A program made the position numbers and the translations under genes. 64,000 bases of DNA from DATARH01 sp963712835. Lineage in GTDB: Bacteria > Pseudomonadota > Alphaproteobacteria > ATCC43930 > CGMCC-115725. How positions within the stretch are numbered: position 1 is the first letter of the stretch; each line of letters opens with the position of its first letter. The stretch is taken from assembly GCA_963712835.1 (NCBI GenBank), contig CAVQJJ010000002.1:682001-746000 (forward strand), given 5' to 3'. Under the pieces are notes generated by a model. It did no database searches, was not told the origin of the DNA, and saw only the letters and a program-made list of their open reading frames with translations. Shown in pieces: positions 50,101-57,819 of this stretch.

Positions 50101-50949
50101 GTGACCGGAACCATAACCCCGATCGGCGTCGGCACTGCGATCCTGCACAGCAAGCAGGCGAGCGCCGGCGCGGCGCTCGACCCGTTTGTCGCACCCGGCA
50201 ACACCAACGCGCCGATCGTCTTCGAGCCGCCCGCGGCGCTGACCGGCGGGGCGCTCGAAGTGTGGATCATCGCCAGCGGCGGCGCCGATTGGGGCGGCTG
50301 CCAGCTGTGGATCTCGACCGACGGCAACACCTACGGGCTCGCCGGCACGATCTATCGCGGCGCGCGCCAGGGCGTGCTGACCGGGGCGTTGCCGGCCGCC
50401 GCCGACCCCGACACCGCCGACACGCTGGCGGTCGACCTCACCGAGTTGCAGGGCCAGCTGCTGTCGGGGACGCAGGCCGACGCGGACGGCTACGTGACCT
50501 TGTGCTATTGCGGTGGCGAGCTCGTCTCCTATGAGACCGCGACGCTGACCGCTTCCTATAAATACGCGCTGACCTACCTGCGGCGCGGCGCCTACGGGAC
50601 GGCGATCGCTGCCCACGCTTCCGGCACGTCGTTCGCGCGCTTCGGGCCGAACGACCCGTCGCTGTTCCGCTACACCTACCCGGCGAGTTTTGTCGGCCAG
50701 ACGATCTATTTGAAGCTTCCCGGCTTCAACATTTTCGGTCAGGCCTTGCAGGGCCTCGCCGGCGTCTCGGCCTGCAGCTACACGCTCATTGGCACTGGCG
50801 GCATCTCGCTCGACGTGATTGCCGCGCTCGCCGTCGGCGTCGACCAGGATTGGGGCACGGTCGGCACCGCCATCGTCGCGCAGGCCGACCTCGCCTCGGT
50901 CACCGCAGTCGCCGGCTACGACATCAACCTCGGCTCGTCGCTGCCTTAG
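50101..50949 (+). CDS. tail tip protein, C-terminal part
   Basis: The 282-residue protein from GTG has FEPPAALTGGALEVWIIASG, GGCQLWISTDGNTYGLAGTI and YLRRGAYGTAIAAHASGTSF, typical of the C-terminal region of large tail-tip proteins. It starts 13 bp after the previous stop in another frame. The last part, VTAVAGYDINLGSSLP, lies before a repeat. Confidence 0.75.
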   Translation: MTGTITPIGVGTAILHSKQASAGAALDPFVAPGNTNAPIVFEPPAALTGGALEVWIIASGGADWGGCQLWISTDGNTYGLAGTIYRGARQGVLTGALPAAADPDTADTLAVDLTELQGQLLSGTQADADGYVTLCYCGGELVSYETATLTASYKYALTYLRRGAYGTAIAAHASGTSFARFGPNDPSLFRYTYPASFVGQTIYLKLPGFNIFGQALQGLAGVSACSYTLIGTGGISLDVIAALAVGVDQDWGTVGTAIVAQADLASVTAVAGYDINLGSSLP

Positions 50950-50958
50950 CCCTTCCTT

Positions 50959-51039
50959 CGTCATCCCGGCGCAGGCCGGGACCCAGGCGTCCGCGCCTCG
51001 TACGCCGGAACTCTGCATACCGGACACGCCGGTACGACG
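50959..51039. repeat. dispersed palindromic repeat, CGTCATCCC family
   Basis: CGTCATCCCGGCGCAGGCCG with GGACCC is followed by the imperfect inverted arm ACCGGACACGCCGGTACGAC. It occupies the gap between the tail tip and fibre genes and nearly touches the next gene's ribosome site. Confidence 0.7.
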
Positions 51040-51063
51040 CCGATCCGATTGGAGATAATCCCT

Positions 51064-51507
51064 TTGTCTCACACCCAGGTTCAATGGGCGCGCGGCAGCA
51101 CGTCCCAGGTGGCTTCCTATACCGGCCCGCAAGGCGAGCTGGTGCTCAACACCGACGATTGGAGCCTCCAGTCGCAAGATGGGGTCACCGCCGGCGGCTG
51201 GGTGATCCGGCCGCGGCTCAACGTCCGCACCGTCACCGCGACCGGCGCGCAGAGCGTCAACCTCACCGACGACCTCATCGCCTGGGCGCCGACGACGCCG
51301 GCGGCGACGACCTTCACCCTGCCGTCGAGCCCGCGTGCCGGCGAGGCGCACCACTTCAAGTACCTCGCCGCGACCGGCAGTTTCGCGCTGACCGTCGCCG
51401 CCCCCTCGGGCCAGACCATCGACGGCGCGGCGTCCGTCGCGCTCAACGTCCTCTACGCCGCGCTCCGCGTGGTCTTCATCGGCAGCAACCAATGGATCGT
51501 CGCATGA
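51064..51507 (+). CDS. phage tail fibre/adhesin-like protein
   Basis: The 147-residue protein starts at TTG after GGAG: MSHTQVQWARGSTSQVASYT and GPQGELVLNTDDWSLQSQDG, then VTAGGWVIRP. The pattern RGTxxQVxxYxGxxGEL/IVxxTD is shared by collar or neck segments of many tail fibres. The end, LNVLYAALRVVFIGSNQWIV, is a beta-prism-like tip. It overlaps the next gene by ATGA. Confidence 0.72.
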   Translation: MSHTQVQWARGSTSQVASYTGPQGELVLNTDDWSLQSQDGVTAGGWVIRPRLNVRTVTATGAQSVNLTDDLIAWAPTTPAATTFTLPSSPRAGEAHHFKYLAATGSFALTVAAPSGQTIDGAASVALNVLYAALRVVFIGSNQWIVA

Positions 51508-52052
51508 TGCGTTTGCTTTTCTGTTTGATTTTGGCGCTGGCGGGGCTGGTCGCTTCTGTCCCGGCGCATGCCCAGGGCTATTCGCCGACCGGCGCCTGTC
51601 CGTCGCATGAGTGGAATTCCGCCTACGGTTCGATGACCGCATCGTCCAACTGCGCGCAGCCGGGCTTCGGCGATCTTTCAGGGACCGCCGCGGTCAGCCA
51701 GGGCGGCACCGGCGATACCGGCACGCCCTGGACGAGCTACACGCCGACCCTGACCTGCAACAGCGGGTCGGTCGGCTCGGCCACGGTTTCCGGCCGGTAC
51801 AAGGCGATTGGCAAGACGATCCATGTCTGGATCAGCGTCGACATCACCAGCCTCGGCACATGCGGCGGCGGCTACTTCGATGTATCGGTGCCGACGACCG
51901 TTCCGGCTTCGGTGACGAACCCGTTGTCAGGCTGGGACAACATCGCCGGCACGGGCGTCCCGGTAGTCGCGAACTCGGCCGGGATCGTCGTGTTCGTCGT
52001 CGCGCCCGCCGCGCATCAGTATTACGCGGGCGGCGTCTACGAGGCGTCATGA
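51504..52052 (+). CDS. secreted fibre-like phage protein, 182 aa
   Basis: An N-terminal signal peptide (MMRLLFCLILALAGLVASVP then AHAQ) precedes AVSQGGTGDTGTPWTSYTPT, a motif of phage tail-fibre tips, and a beta-sandwich with TVSGRYKAIGKTIHVWISVD. A signal peptide on a virion-type protein is unexpected. It is the second such case in this prophage, after 30974-33589. Coupled on both sides by ATGA. Confidence 0.68.
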   Translation: MMRLLFCLILALAGLVASVPAHAQGYSPTGACPSHEWNSAYGSMTASSNCAQPGFGDLSGTAAVSQGGTGDTGTPWTSYTPTLTCNSGSVGSATVSGRYKAIGKTIHVWISVDITSLGTCGGGYFDVSVPTTVPASVTNPLSGWDNIAGTGVPVVANSAGIVVFVVAPAAHQYYAGGVYEAS

Positions 52053-52384
52053 GCTTGCATCTCAACGCGATGCTGCACCCTCATTTCAGCCCCGACATCA
52101 CCCTCGGGCACCTGCTGCAAGCGGCCGTCGTCCTCATCACCGGCGGCGGCGGGATCCTCGGCGGCTATCTCAGCCTGCGCAGCGATCTCGACACGCAACG
52201 CGCCGAATACCGGGTCGCCCTGGCGGCGCACGGGGCGCGGCTGACCGAGACCGAGCGCGAGCTCGACGACCGCCGCAACGAAGACCGCGCCTTCCAGGCC
52301 GAGATGCGCGCCTCGCTCGACCGGGTGATGCAATCGCTTTCCGATCTGCGCGCCGAGCTCGGCGAAAAGCAGAACCGGCGCTGA
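52049..52384 (+). CDS. membrane protein with coiled coil, lysis-associated candidate
   Basis: The 111-residue protein has one membrane helix (about 18-40, LGHLLQAAVVLITGGGGILG) and a long charged coiled coil (LTETERELDDRRNEDRAFQA). The topology suggests an i-spanin-like or holin-associated protein. Its position just before the endolysin supports a lysis role but does not prove it. Confidence 0.62.
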   Translation: MSLHLNAMLHPHFSPDITLGHLLQAAVVLITGGGGILGGYLSLRSDLDTQRAEYRVALAAHGARLTETERELDDRRNEDRAFQAEMRASLDRVMQSLSDLRAELGEKQNRR

Positions 52385-52387
52385 AGT

Positions 52388-52510
52388 CCCCCTCTCCAGC
52401 CCATTGGGGGAGAGGGGTGGCCGCCGCGCAGCGGCGGTCGGGGTGAGGTGGGCACACTCGGACGCGGCGGGAATCCCCACCTTACCTCTCCGTCCCCAGG
52501 GCGGAGAGGG
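52388..52510. repeat. dispersed CCCTCTCC/GGAGAGGG-type palindromes
   Basis: The gap before the endolysin holds CCCCTCTCCAGCCCATTGGG with GGAGAGGGG, GCCGCCGCGCAGCGGCGG and a second CCTCTCCGTCCCCAGGGCGG palindrome. No gene is visible. Confidence 0.65.
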
Positions 52511-52552
52511 ACAACGATCGCCCCACGCTAATTTCAGAAAGGGATCAATCCG

Positions 52553-53146
52553 ATGGAATTCACCGGAGCGGCGACGCCGCTTGCCGCCGGCGATGTCGTG
52601 GCCGTGGCGCGACGCCTCGGCTGCGAGCCGGAGGCGGTCTGGGCCGTCTGCGACATCGAAAGCGCCGGTGGCGGGTTTCTGCCCGACAAGCGGCCCAAGC
52701 TGCTCTACGAGGCCCATCTTTTCGGCCGGCTGACCCAGCATCGTTGGGACGCGACCCATCCAAACATCTCGTCTCCGGTGTGGAATCGCGCGCTCTACGG
52801 CGCGCCCGGCGCGCACCAATACGACCGGCTGGCCGAGGCGATCGCGCTGGACCGCGCGGCGGCACTGCAATCGGCGAGCTGGGGGATGTTCCAGATCGTC
52901 GGCATGAACTTCGCCGCCTGCGGCTTCGCCTCGGTCGAGGACTACGTCGCCGCGATGTGCGAGAGCGAGGCGGCGCAGCTCGCCGCCTTCGCCGCGTTCT
53001 GTGCGCATGAGGAGCTGGTGCCGCTTCTCGTCGCCAGGAACTGGCTCCAGTTCGCGTTGCGCTACAACGGGCCGGGCGAGGCGGCGAACGACTATGCCGG
53101 CAAGCTCGCCGCCGCCTACAGCCGGCGCGCTGCCGCGGCGTCATGA
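52553..53146 (+). CDS. N-acetylmuramidase endolysin (DUF3380 family)
   Basis: The 197-residue protein matches the muramidase DUF3380. The probable catalytic glutamate E36 is in VCDIESAGGGFLPDKRPKLL, followed by YEAHLFGRLT, then ALQSASWGMFQIVGMNFAAC and NWLQFALRYNGPGEAANDYA. No signal peptide is seen, so it needs a holin. It is the phage lysozyme. GAAAGGGA precedes the ATG. Confidence 0.92.
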   Translation: MEFTGAATPLAAGDVVAVARRLGCEPEAVWAVCDIESAGGGFLPDKRPKLLYEAHLFGRLTQHRWDATHPNISSPVWNRALYGAPGAHQYDRLAEAIALDRAAALQSASWGMFQIVGMNFAACGFASVEDYVAAMCESEAAQLAAFAAFCAHEELVPLLVARNWLQFALRYNGPGEAANDYAGKLAAAYSRRAAAAS

Positions 53147-53156
53147 GTTTCGCGTC

Positions 53157-53369
53157 ATGAGCCCGGCGACCGTGCCCTGCGAGCGCTGCCAGGGCAGCGG
53201 CCGCACGCCGCGCGCCCGGCGCCGCAATGCCGACGGCACCCCCGATCCGCTCGATATCCTCGGCCGGCACGGCGAGATCTGCGACCGCTGCGGCGGCAGC
53301 GGCGAAGTGCCGCTCGCGCCTTCGGCCAGCGCTTCGCGCGGCCCCGGCTACGTCGCCGACCTCGGCTGA
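53157..53369 (+). CDS. small zinc-finger protein (DnaJ-type CxxCxGxG)
   Basis: The 70-residue protein has two CxxCxGxG-like motifs, CERCQGSG and CDRCGGSG, separated by about 35 residues, as in DnaJ zinc fingers. Such small proteins recur in alphaproteobacterial prophages near lysis genes with unknown role. It ends just before a strong terminator. Confidence 0.7.
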   Translation: MSPATVPCERCQGSGRTPRARRRNADGTPDPLDILGRHGEICDRCGGSGEVPLAPSASASRGPGYVADLG

Positions 53370-53393
53370 TCCGTCGTCCACAACCCCGTCCCC

Positions 53394-53416
53394 GGCCGCC
53401 GCGTGCGGCCTTTTTT
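53394..53416 (+). terminator. rho-independent terminator in the lysis region
   Basis: GGCCGC-CGCGT-GCGGCC followed by six T. It lies between the zinc-finger gene and the holin-like gene, 18 bp before the latter's start, so transcription of the last genes may be reduced or separately controlled. Confidence 0.85.
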
Positions 53417-53433
53417 GTCGAAAGGACCCAACC

Positions 53434-53994
53434 ATGCAGGCCATTTCCTTTGTGCTCGCGCGCTTCAGCGAGCCGTCGAGCTATGCCGGTCTCGGCGCTC
53501 TCCTGGCGCTCGCCGGCGTTCATTTCTCCGACACCGATCTCGGCCAGCTGGCGCAGTTTCTCGCCGCCGGCTGCGGCTTCGCGGCGCTGCTTCTCAAGGA
53601 GCGCGGCATGATCCGGACCCTGCTGATGCCGCTGGCGCTCGGCGCGCTGGCGCTGGGCGGTCTCACCGCCTGTTCCGCGCTCGATCCAGGGGCCGCGGGA
53701 TCGAGCGGCACGGCAAGCCCGCCGCCGAGCCCGACGCAGATCATCGCCGCCGGGCAGACCGCGGCGCAGACCCTCGGCGCGGTGATGACCGACGCGCAGG
53801 CCGGCATGTGCCAGGCGCAGTCGATCGCCAACCTGACGGCGGCGATCGCCGGCGTCGCCGGCGACGGCACGGTGCAGAGCGACGCGCAGGCGGCCTCCCA
53901 GGCCGCGGGGCTCGGTTGCACCTGGACGACCGCGAGCGCCGCGCCGGCTCCCGCGCCGGCGACGACAGCGCCGGCTCCGACGAACACGCCGTGA
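53434..53994 (+). CDS. holin-like segment fused in frame to a lipoprotein
   Basis: Residues 1-58 have two hydrophobic helices (SYAGLGALLALAGVHFSDTD; LAQFLAAGCGFAALLLKERG), the size and shape of a small holin. The frame then continues into MIRTLLMPLALGALALGGLT with the lipobox LTAC, a lipoprotein signal, and a secreted Ala/Pro/Thr-rich part (PAPAPATTAPAPTNTP). An AAGGAG site lies 6 bp before the internal ATG at 53608. Two products, a fusion and a free lipoprotein, are likely. Confidence 0.68.
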   Translation: MQAISFVLARFSEPSSYAGLGALLALAGVHFSDTDLGQLAQFLAAGCGFAALLLKERGMIRTLLMPLALGALALGGLTACSALDPGAAGSSGTASPPPSPTQIIAAGQTAAQTLGAVMTDAQAGMCQAQSIANLTAAIAGVAGDGTVQSDAQAASQAAGLGCTWTTASAAPAPAPATTAPAPTNTP

Positions 53995-54107
53995 TCCGAT
54001 CCTGACCGGCGTCCAGGCCGCTACCTGAGGCCGCACGCGCGCCATTCCCGCTTGATCGGCAGCCACGCGCTCGCCATCGTGCGGCAAAGCGAAGAAGCGG
54101 GGGACGA

Positions 54108-54458
54108 ATGCGGCTTCGGGGGGCTCAGCGGACTATGGCGCGGACTATGGCGCGGACTATGGCGCGGACTATGGCGCGGGCGATGGCGGCGTTCGTCATC
54201 ACGGCGACGCTGGCCGGGTGCGGCGGCGGTTTTCTCGGCATGGGCAAGTCGGACAAGTCGCCGGACGGCGATCCCAGCCTTGTCTCCAAGCCGCTCGGCC
54301 CCGGCCTCGTCGACCGCTGCCCGGTTCCGGTCGCCTATGACGACGCGACCGAAAAGAAGATCCAGGCCGCGCTTGAGGCGCTGCCGAAGGACAACATCCT
54401 CCACAAGGCGATGAGCGACTACGAGACCGAACGCGACAACCTGCGCATGTGCCATTAG
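54108..54458 (+). CDS. small lipoprotein with repeat-extended signal peptide
   Basis: The 116-residue protein starts with repeated TMAR units encoded by a 12-bp tandem repeat, then AMAAFVITATLAGC gives the lipobox. The mature part reads LVDRCPVPVAYDDATEKKIQ and AMSDYETERDNLRMCH. It could be an o-spanin-like or superinfection protein. Five in-frame ATGs (54108 and one in each repeat) are possible starts; 54108 has a GGGGGA site. Confidence 0.65.
   Translation: MRLRGAQRTMARTMARTMARTMARAMAAFVITATLAGCGGGFLGMGKSDKSPDGDPSLVSKPLGPGLVDRCPVPVAYDDATEKKIQAALEALPKDNILHKAMSDYETERDNLRMCH
54131..54178 (+). repeat. 12-bp tandem repeat, four copies
   Basis: GACTATGGCGCG is repeated four times without mismatch, then decays. 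Each copy encodes TMAR and keeps the frame, so copy-number change would alter the positive N-terminus of the signal peptide without breaking the gene. Confidence 0.95.
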
Positions 54459-54539
54459 CCGCACATGCTCGGCTTTCCAAGCGCGCCTGTTCCGGAAGAG
54501 GTTCCTAGCCCCGCGCATAGGCTAGCCGCTCTTAACCCA

Positions 54540-55218
54540 TCGAATCTGTACTCGAAACGAGGAAATTTTCATGATCCGCCGCATGCGGACGTCCGCACGG
54601 AGGCGAGTGGACGACCGGAGGCGGCACCGCGTCTGCAATTGCTCAAAACGCCGATGCCGGGACTGGCGAATCAGCCCCTAGTCCGTTACGGCAGGTAGAC
54701 ACGAAGCCGCTGGACGATACCGCCCCGGTCACTGAAGAGAATACCTTACGCACCTGGAATGAAGCGAATAACGGCGGCAGTACACAAAGCGGGCCACCCG
54801 TCGCCATTTGTACCCGTCGCTGACTTTAGTGGTGGATTTCATGACGTGGTTGTCGATACTTGGGTTGATTATTTTCAGAGGAACGGTACTCCTGCGTCAA
54901 GGCGCCGGCGATACGTCTGGTTGGGTCAGACAGCTCGGTGATCGGATATTCAGACATTATTGTGGACGTCCCGGGCAGGGGCTTACTGTCATCGAGGTCA
55001 AAACTGGGGAAGACCCGCCTCTGACGCTCAATCAATCAGCGTATCTTCCTCTCATTCAACTCGGTGGTCACATCTACTCGACCGATCCCAGAGTGGCGCA
55101 AGCGGGCCTCGCGCCGGGTATGCCGTTCCCGCCGATGCCGGTTATTGTTCTTTTCGCGCCAGGGCCCAATCAGCCGTATGAATTTCTGAGGCTTCCCGAG
55201 CCGAAATTTGAGCCCTGA
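54540..55218 (+). pseudogene. polymorphic-toxin cassette with portal-type linker and PD-(D/E)xK-like nuclease domain, multiply frameshifted
   Basis: One frame reads GGEWTTGGGTASAIAQNADA, the same linker as in the portal (GGGEWTTGGG). Later frames give FHDVVVDTWVDYFQRNGTPA, then VKAPAIRLVGSDSSVIGYSD with IIVDVPG, then LTVIEVKTGEDPPLTLNQSA and GGHIYSTDPRVAQAGLAPGM. The D...E-V-K arrangement suits a PD-(D/E)xK nuclease. At least three single-base shifts (near 54820, 54896 and 54980) break it. An intact immunity-like gene follows. Confidence 0.72.
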
Positions 55219-55253
55219 TCCGATCAGAGCAAAATTGGGATGCAGGTGCCTTT

Positions 55254-55640
55254 ATGCCCAACGATCCGCAAAAGCCGTTCGCCGTTGCCTCCGGTGAGAC
55301 GATGTTGTTTATGACGCAGATAACTCGAGGAGGAATAGTCTTCAGCCAGGAGCTTGCAATGGAAATCGCCGAGTTACTGTGCGAAGCCCACTTCGGCAAG
55401 GAAGAACTCGCACGACAGAAACCATTTTCGATTACAGATCAAAATACGTATTGGCAAATTAATGGTAGCTGGAATAGCGGTGGGAAGACGACAAAACCGG
55501 GCGGCCCATTTTTCATTCGCATTGAAAAGCATGATGGGCGGATCACAGATTTCGGGATGTCATTTCCATATGAGGCGCACCCGTCGGTGGTGCCTATTAT
55601 CTCCGCGCATTTGGGACGAAAAACTCCAGCTAATAAGTGA
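55254..55640 (+). CDS. NTF2-fold immunity protein candidate
   Basis: The 128-residue protein reads LAMEIAELLCEAHFGKEELA, RQKPFSITDQNTYWQINGSW and GGPFFIRIEKHDGRITDFGM, the layout of NTF2-fold immunity proteins of polymorphic toxin systems. It has no signal peptide, so it would act in the cytoplasm, as expected against a nuclease. It starts 35 bp after the broken toxin. Confidence 0.68.
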   Translation: MPNDPQKPFAVASGETMLFMTQITRGGIVFSQELAMEIAELLCEAHFGKEELARQKPFSITDQNTYWQINGSWNSGGKTTKPGGPFFIRIEKHDGRITDFGMSFPYEAHPSVVPIISAHLGRKTPANK

Positions 55641-55649
55641 CTCGATTAT

Positions 55650-55838
55650 GTGAACCAGCACTGGATGACTCCACTAGCTAGTGGAGTCTTCCTGCAATCC
55701 GGTCGACTACCGGATACCGGTGCGTGGTTCATTCGTGTTCGTAAATCTGATTGTTGCGTTCTCAAATTCGGCCACTACGAACCGCTTGACGTACCAGAGG
55801 ACGTCAATTCGATCGTCTCCGCCGCCAAGGAGCGATAA
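55650..55838 (+). CDS. possible second NTF2-like immunity fragment, 62 aa
   Basis: A GTG frame just after the NTF2-like gene gives LQSGRLPDTGAWFIRVRKSD and CCVLKFGHYEPLDVPEDVNS, similar in layout to the C-terminal half of the preceding protein (W-F-I-R-x-x-K-x-D...F-G). It may be a truncated paralogue. It is the last phage-side feature before fabD; the 130 bp up to fabD show no clear gene or attachment site. Confidence 0.45.
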   Translation: MNQHWMTPLASGVFLQSGRLPDTGAWFIRVRKSDCCVLKFGHYEPLDVPEDVNSIVSAAKER

Positions 55839-55968
55839 CAAAGGCATCGAAGCAACTCCAAGCGCTATCTCAAGAGTATGGGTCGCCACGGCGCTGCTGA
55901 CGCCCGCTTGACTCCCCCGGTGACGGGTCTATGACGAAAGCGAGGAACGCAGGGGGACGCGCCTCGCG

Positions 55969-56907
55969 ATGAAACGTGCTTTTGTCTTTCCCGGCCAGGG
56001 GTCGCAGCATCCCGGCATGGGCCGCGACCTGGCCGAGGCCTTTTCGGCCGCCCGGCTGCTTTTCGAGGAGGTCGACGACGCGCTGTCGCAGCGCCTCTCG
56101 CGGTTGATGTTCGAAGGCCCGGAGAGCGACCTCACCCTCACCGAAAACGCCCAGCCGGCGCTGCTCGCCGCGAGCCTCGCGGTGGTCCGCGTGCTCGAAA
56201 GCGAGGCCGGGTTCGACATATCCCGCCTCGCCTACGTCGCCGGGCACTCGCTCGGCGAATATTCGGCGCATGCCGCCGCCGGCACGTTTTCGGTCGCCGA
56301 TGCGGTGCGCCTCGTCAAGCGCCGCGGTCAGGCGATGCAGACCGCCGTGCCGGTCGGCGAGGGCGCGATGGCGGCGCTGCTCGGCCTCGACATCGACGCC
56401 GCGCGCGAGGTCGCCGAGGGCACGCACGGCTTTGGCGTCTGCGTCGTCGCCAACGACAATTGCCCCGGCCAGATCGTCGTCAGCGGCCACACCGAGGCAG
56501 TGCGGAAAGCCGTCGAGCTGGCCGCCGAGCGGGGGGCGCGGCGCTCGATCATGCTGCCGGTGAGCGCGCCCTTCCATTGCCCGCTGTTGGCGCCCGCCGC
56601 GGAGGTCATGGAGGAGGCGCTCGGCCAAGTCGCGCTGAAGACGCCGCGCGTGCCGGTCGTCGCCAACGTCACTGCCGCGCCGACCCTTGACCCCGACGAA
56701 ATCCGCGAGCTGCTCGTCGAGCAGGTGATCCGCATGGTGCGCTGGCGCGAGACCGTGCTCTTGTTCAAGGAGCGCGAGGTCGAGGAGGTCGTCGAAATCG
56801 GCGCCGGGCGCGTGCTCGCCGGCCTCGTCAAGCGCATCGACCGCGACCTGCCGGCGCTCTCGGTCGGCACCGCAGCCGACACCGAAGCGCTGATGAAGCG
56901 CCTTTAA
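55969..56907 (+). CDS. fabD: malonyl-CoA:ACP transacylase
   Basis: The 312-residue enzyme has the quintet GQGSQ at residues 9-13, the nucleophile S94 in AGHSLGEYSAHA and the catalytic histidine region VSAPFHCPLL near residue 200. It loads malonyl onto ACP. It opens the fab block, and fabG starts at the next base after its stop, so they are tightly coupled. Confidence 0.96.
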   Translation: MKRAFVFPGQGSQHPGMGRDLAEAFSAARLLFEEVDDALSQRLSRLMFEGPESDLTLTENAQPALLAASLAVVRVLESEAGFDISRLAYVAGHSLGEYSAHAAAGTFSVADAVRLVKRRGQAMQTAVPVGEGAMAALLGLDIDAAREVAEGTHGFGVCVVANDNCPGQIVVSGHTEAVRKAVELAAERGARRSIMLPVSAPFHCPLLAPAAEVMEEALGQVALKTPRVPVVANVTAAPTLDPDEIRELLVEQVIRMVRWRETVLLFKEREVEEVVEIGAGRVLAGLVKRIDRDLPALSVGTAADTEALMKRL

Positions 56908-57645
56908 ATGTTCGACCTCACCAGTCAAAAGGCGCTCGTCACCGGCGCGTCGGGTGGCATCGGCGGCGCCGTCGCCCGCGCGCTGCACGCGCAGGGCGCC
57001 ACCGTCGCGCTCGCCGGCACGCGCGAGCCGGCGCTCCAGGCGCTCGCCGCCGAACTCGGCGACCGCACGCACATCCTCACCGCCGACCTCTCGCGGTCCG
57101 ACGAGCCCGAGCGCCTTGTCAAAGAGGCCGAGGCGGCGCTCGGCCAGCTCGACATCCTCGTCAGCAACGCCGGCGTCACCCGCGACGGCCTGGCGATGCG
57201 CATGAAGGACGAGGATTGGCAGGCCGTGCTCGAAATCAACCTCACCGCGAGTTTCCGGCTCATACGCGCCGCGCTGCGTGGCATGCTGCGCCGGCGGCAC
57301 GGGCGGATCGTCTGCGTCACCTCGCTGGTCGGGGTCGCCGGCAATCCCGGCCAGGCGAATTACGCCGCCTCAAAGGCCGGGATGATCGGCATGGCGAAGT
57401 CGATCGCCGCCGAGGTCGCGACCCGCGGCATCACCGTCAACTGCATCGCGCCCGGCTTTATCGCCACCGCGATGACCGAAAAGCTCAGCGAGGATCAGCG
57501 CGCCCGCGGCGCCGCGGCGATCCCGATGGAGCGCTTCGGCACCGCCGAGGAGGTCGCCGCCGCCGCCATCTACCTGGCGAGCGCCGAGGCTGCCTACGTC
57601 ACGGGCCAAACGCTGCATGTCAACGGCGGCATGGTCATGGTATAA
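56908..57645 (+). CDS. fabG: 3-oxoacyl-ACP reductase
   Basis: The 245-residue SDR has VTGASGGIGG at residues 11-20, S139 in VCVTSLVGVAG, Y152 and K156 in NYAASKAG, and the ending GQTLHVNGGMVMV. Its place between fabD and acpP confirms FabG. It reduces 3-ketoacyl-ACP with NADPH. Confidence 0.96.
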   Translation: MFDLTSQKALVTGASGGIGGAVARALHAQGATVALAGTREPALQALAAELGDRTHILTADLSRSDEPERLVKEAEAALGQLDILVSNAGVTRDGLAMRMKDEDWQAVLEINLTASFRLIRAALRGMLRRRHGRIVCVTSLVGVAGNPGQANYAASKAGMIGMAKSIAAEVATRGITVNCIAPGFIATAMTEKLSEDQRARGAAAIPMERFGTAEEVAAAAIYLASAEAAYVTGQTLHVNGGMVMV

Positions 57646-57819
57646 GGGGGCGGTCGCGCGGTTCCCCGGATTGGCACGCCCGCCGAATTCGTGTTATGTG
57701 ACCCGCCACCTTCAACGCGGCCGCGATGGCGACAATACACAAGGCTGATCCCCGATCGGATACGCGCACCGCGCTGAGCGAAGAGCACCTGCCAATCAGC
57801 CATTTGAGGGACAATTCGG

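Larger units (their letters stand above)
26960..55850. mobile_element. tailed prophage, about 29 kb, siphovirus-like, without recognisable integrase
   Basis: A contiguous run from an S24 repressor to lysis genes includes terminase, portal, protease, capsid, tail and endolysin genes, bounded by a host Usp gene on the left and fabD on the right. The edges are set by gene content; no clear direct-repeat attachment site or tRNA was found. No integrase, transposase, excisionase or replication gene is present. Late genes DUF2460, DUF2163 and NlpC/P60 are shared with gene transfer agents and many alphaproteobacterial phages. Confidence 0.85.

Noticed and set aside
28716..50949. Gene transfer agent instead of a prophage
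   Set aside because: DUF2460, DUF2163 and NlpC/P60 are shared with GTAs, but the element has a terminase small subunit, S24 repressor, holin-like and endolysin genes and fibre genes, and its length exceeds the usual GTA cluster.
54131..54178. CRISPR-like repeat array
   Set aside because: Units are 12 bp, directly adjacent without spacers and inside a coding frame. This is a simple tandem repeat. No CRISPR array was seen elsewhere.
26945..55969. Possible direct-repeat attachment site flanking the prophage
   Set aside because: The best shared string near both borders is only about seven bases (CGAAAGC), too short to support an att site.
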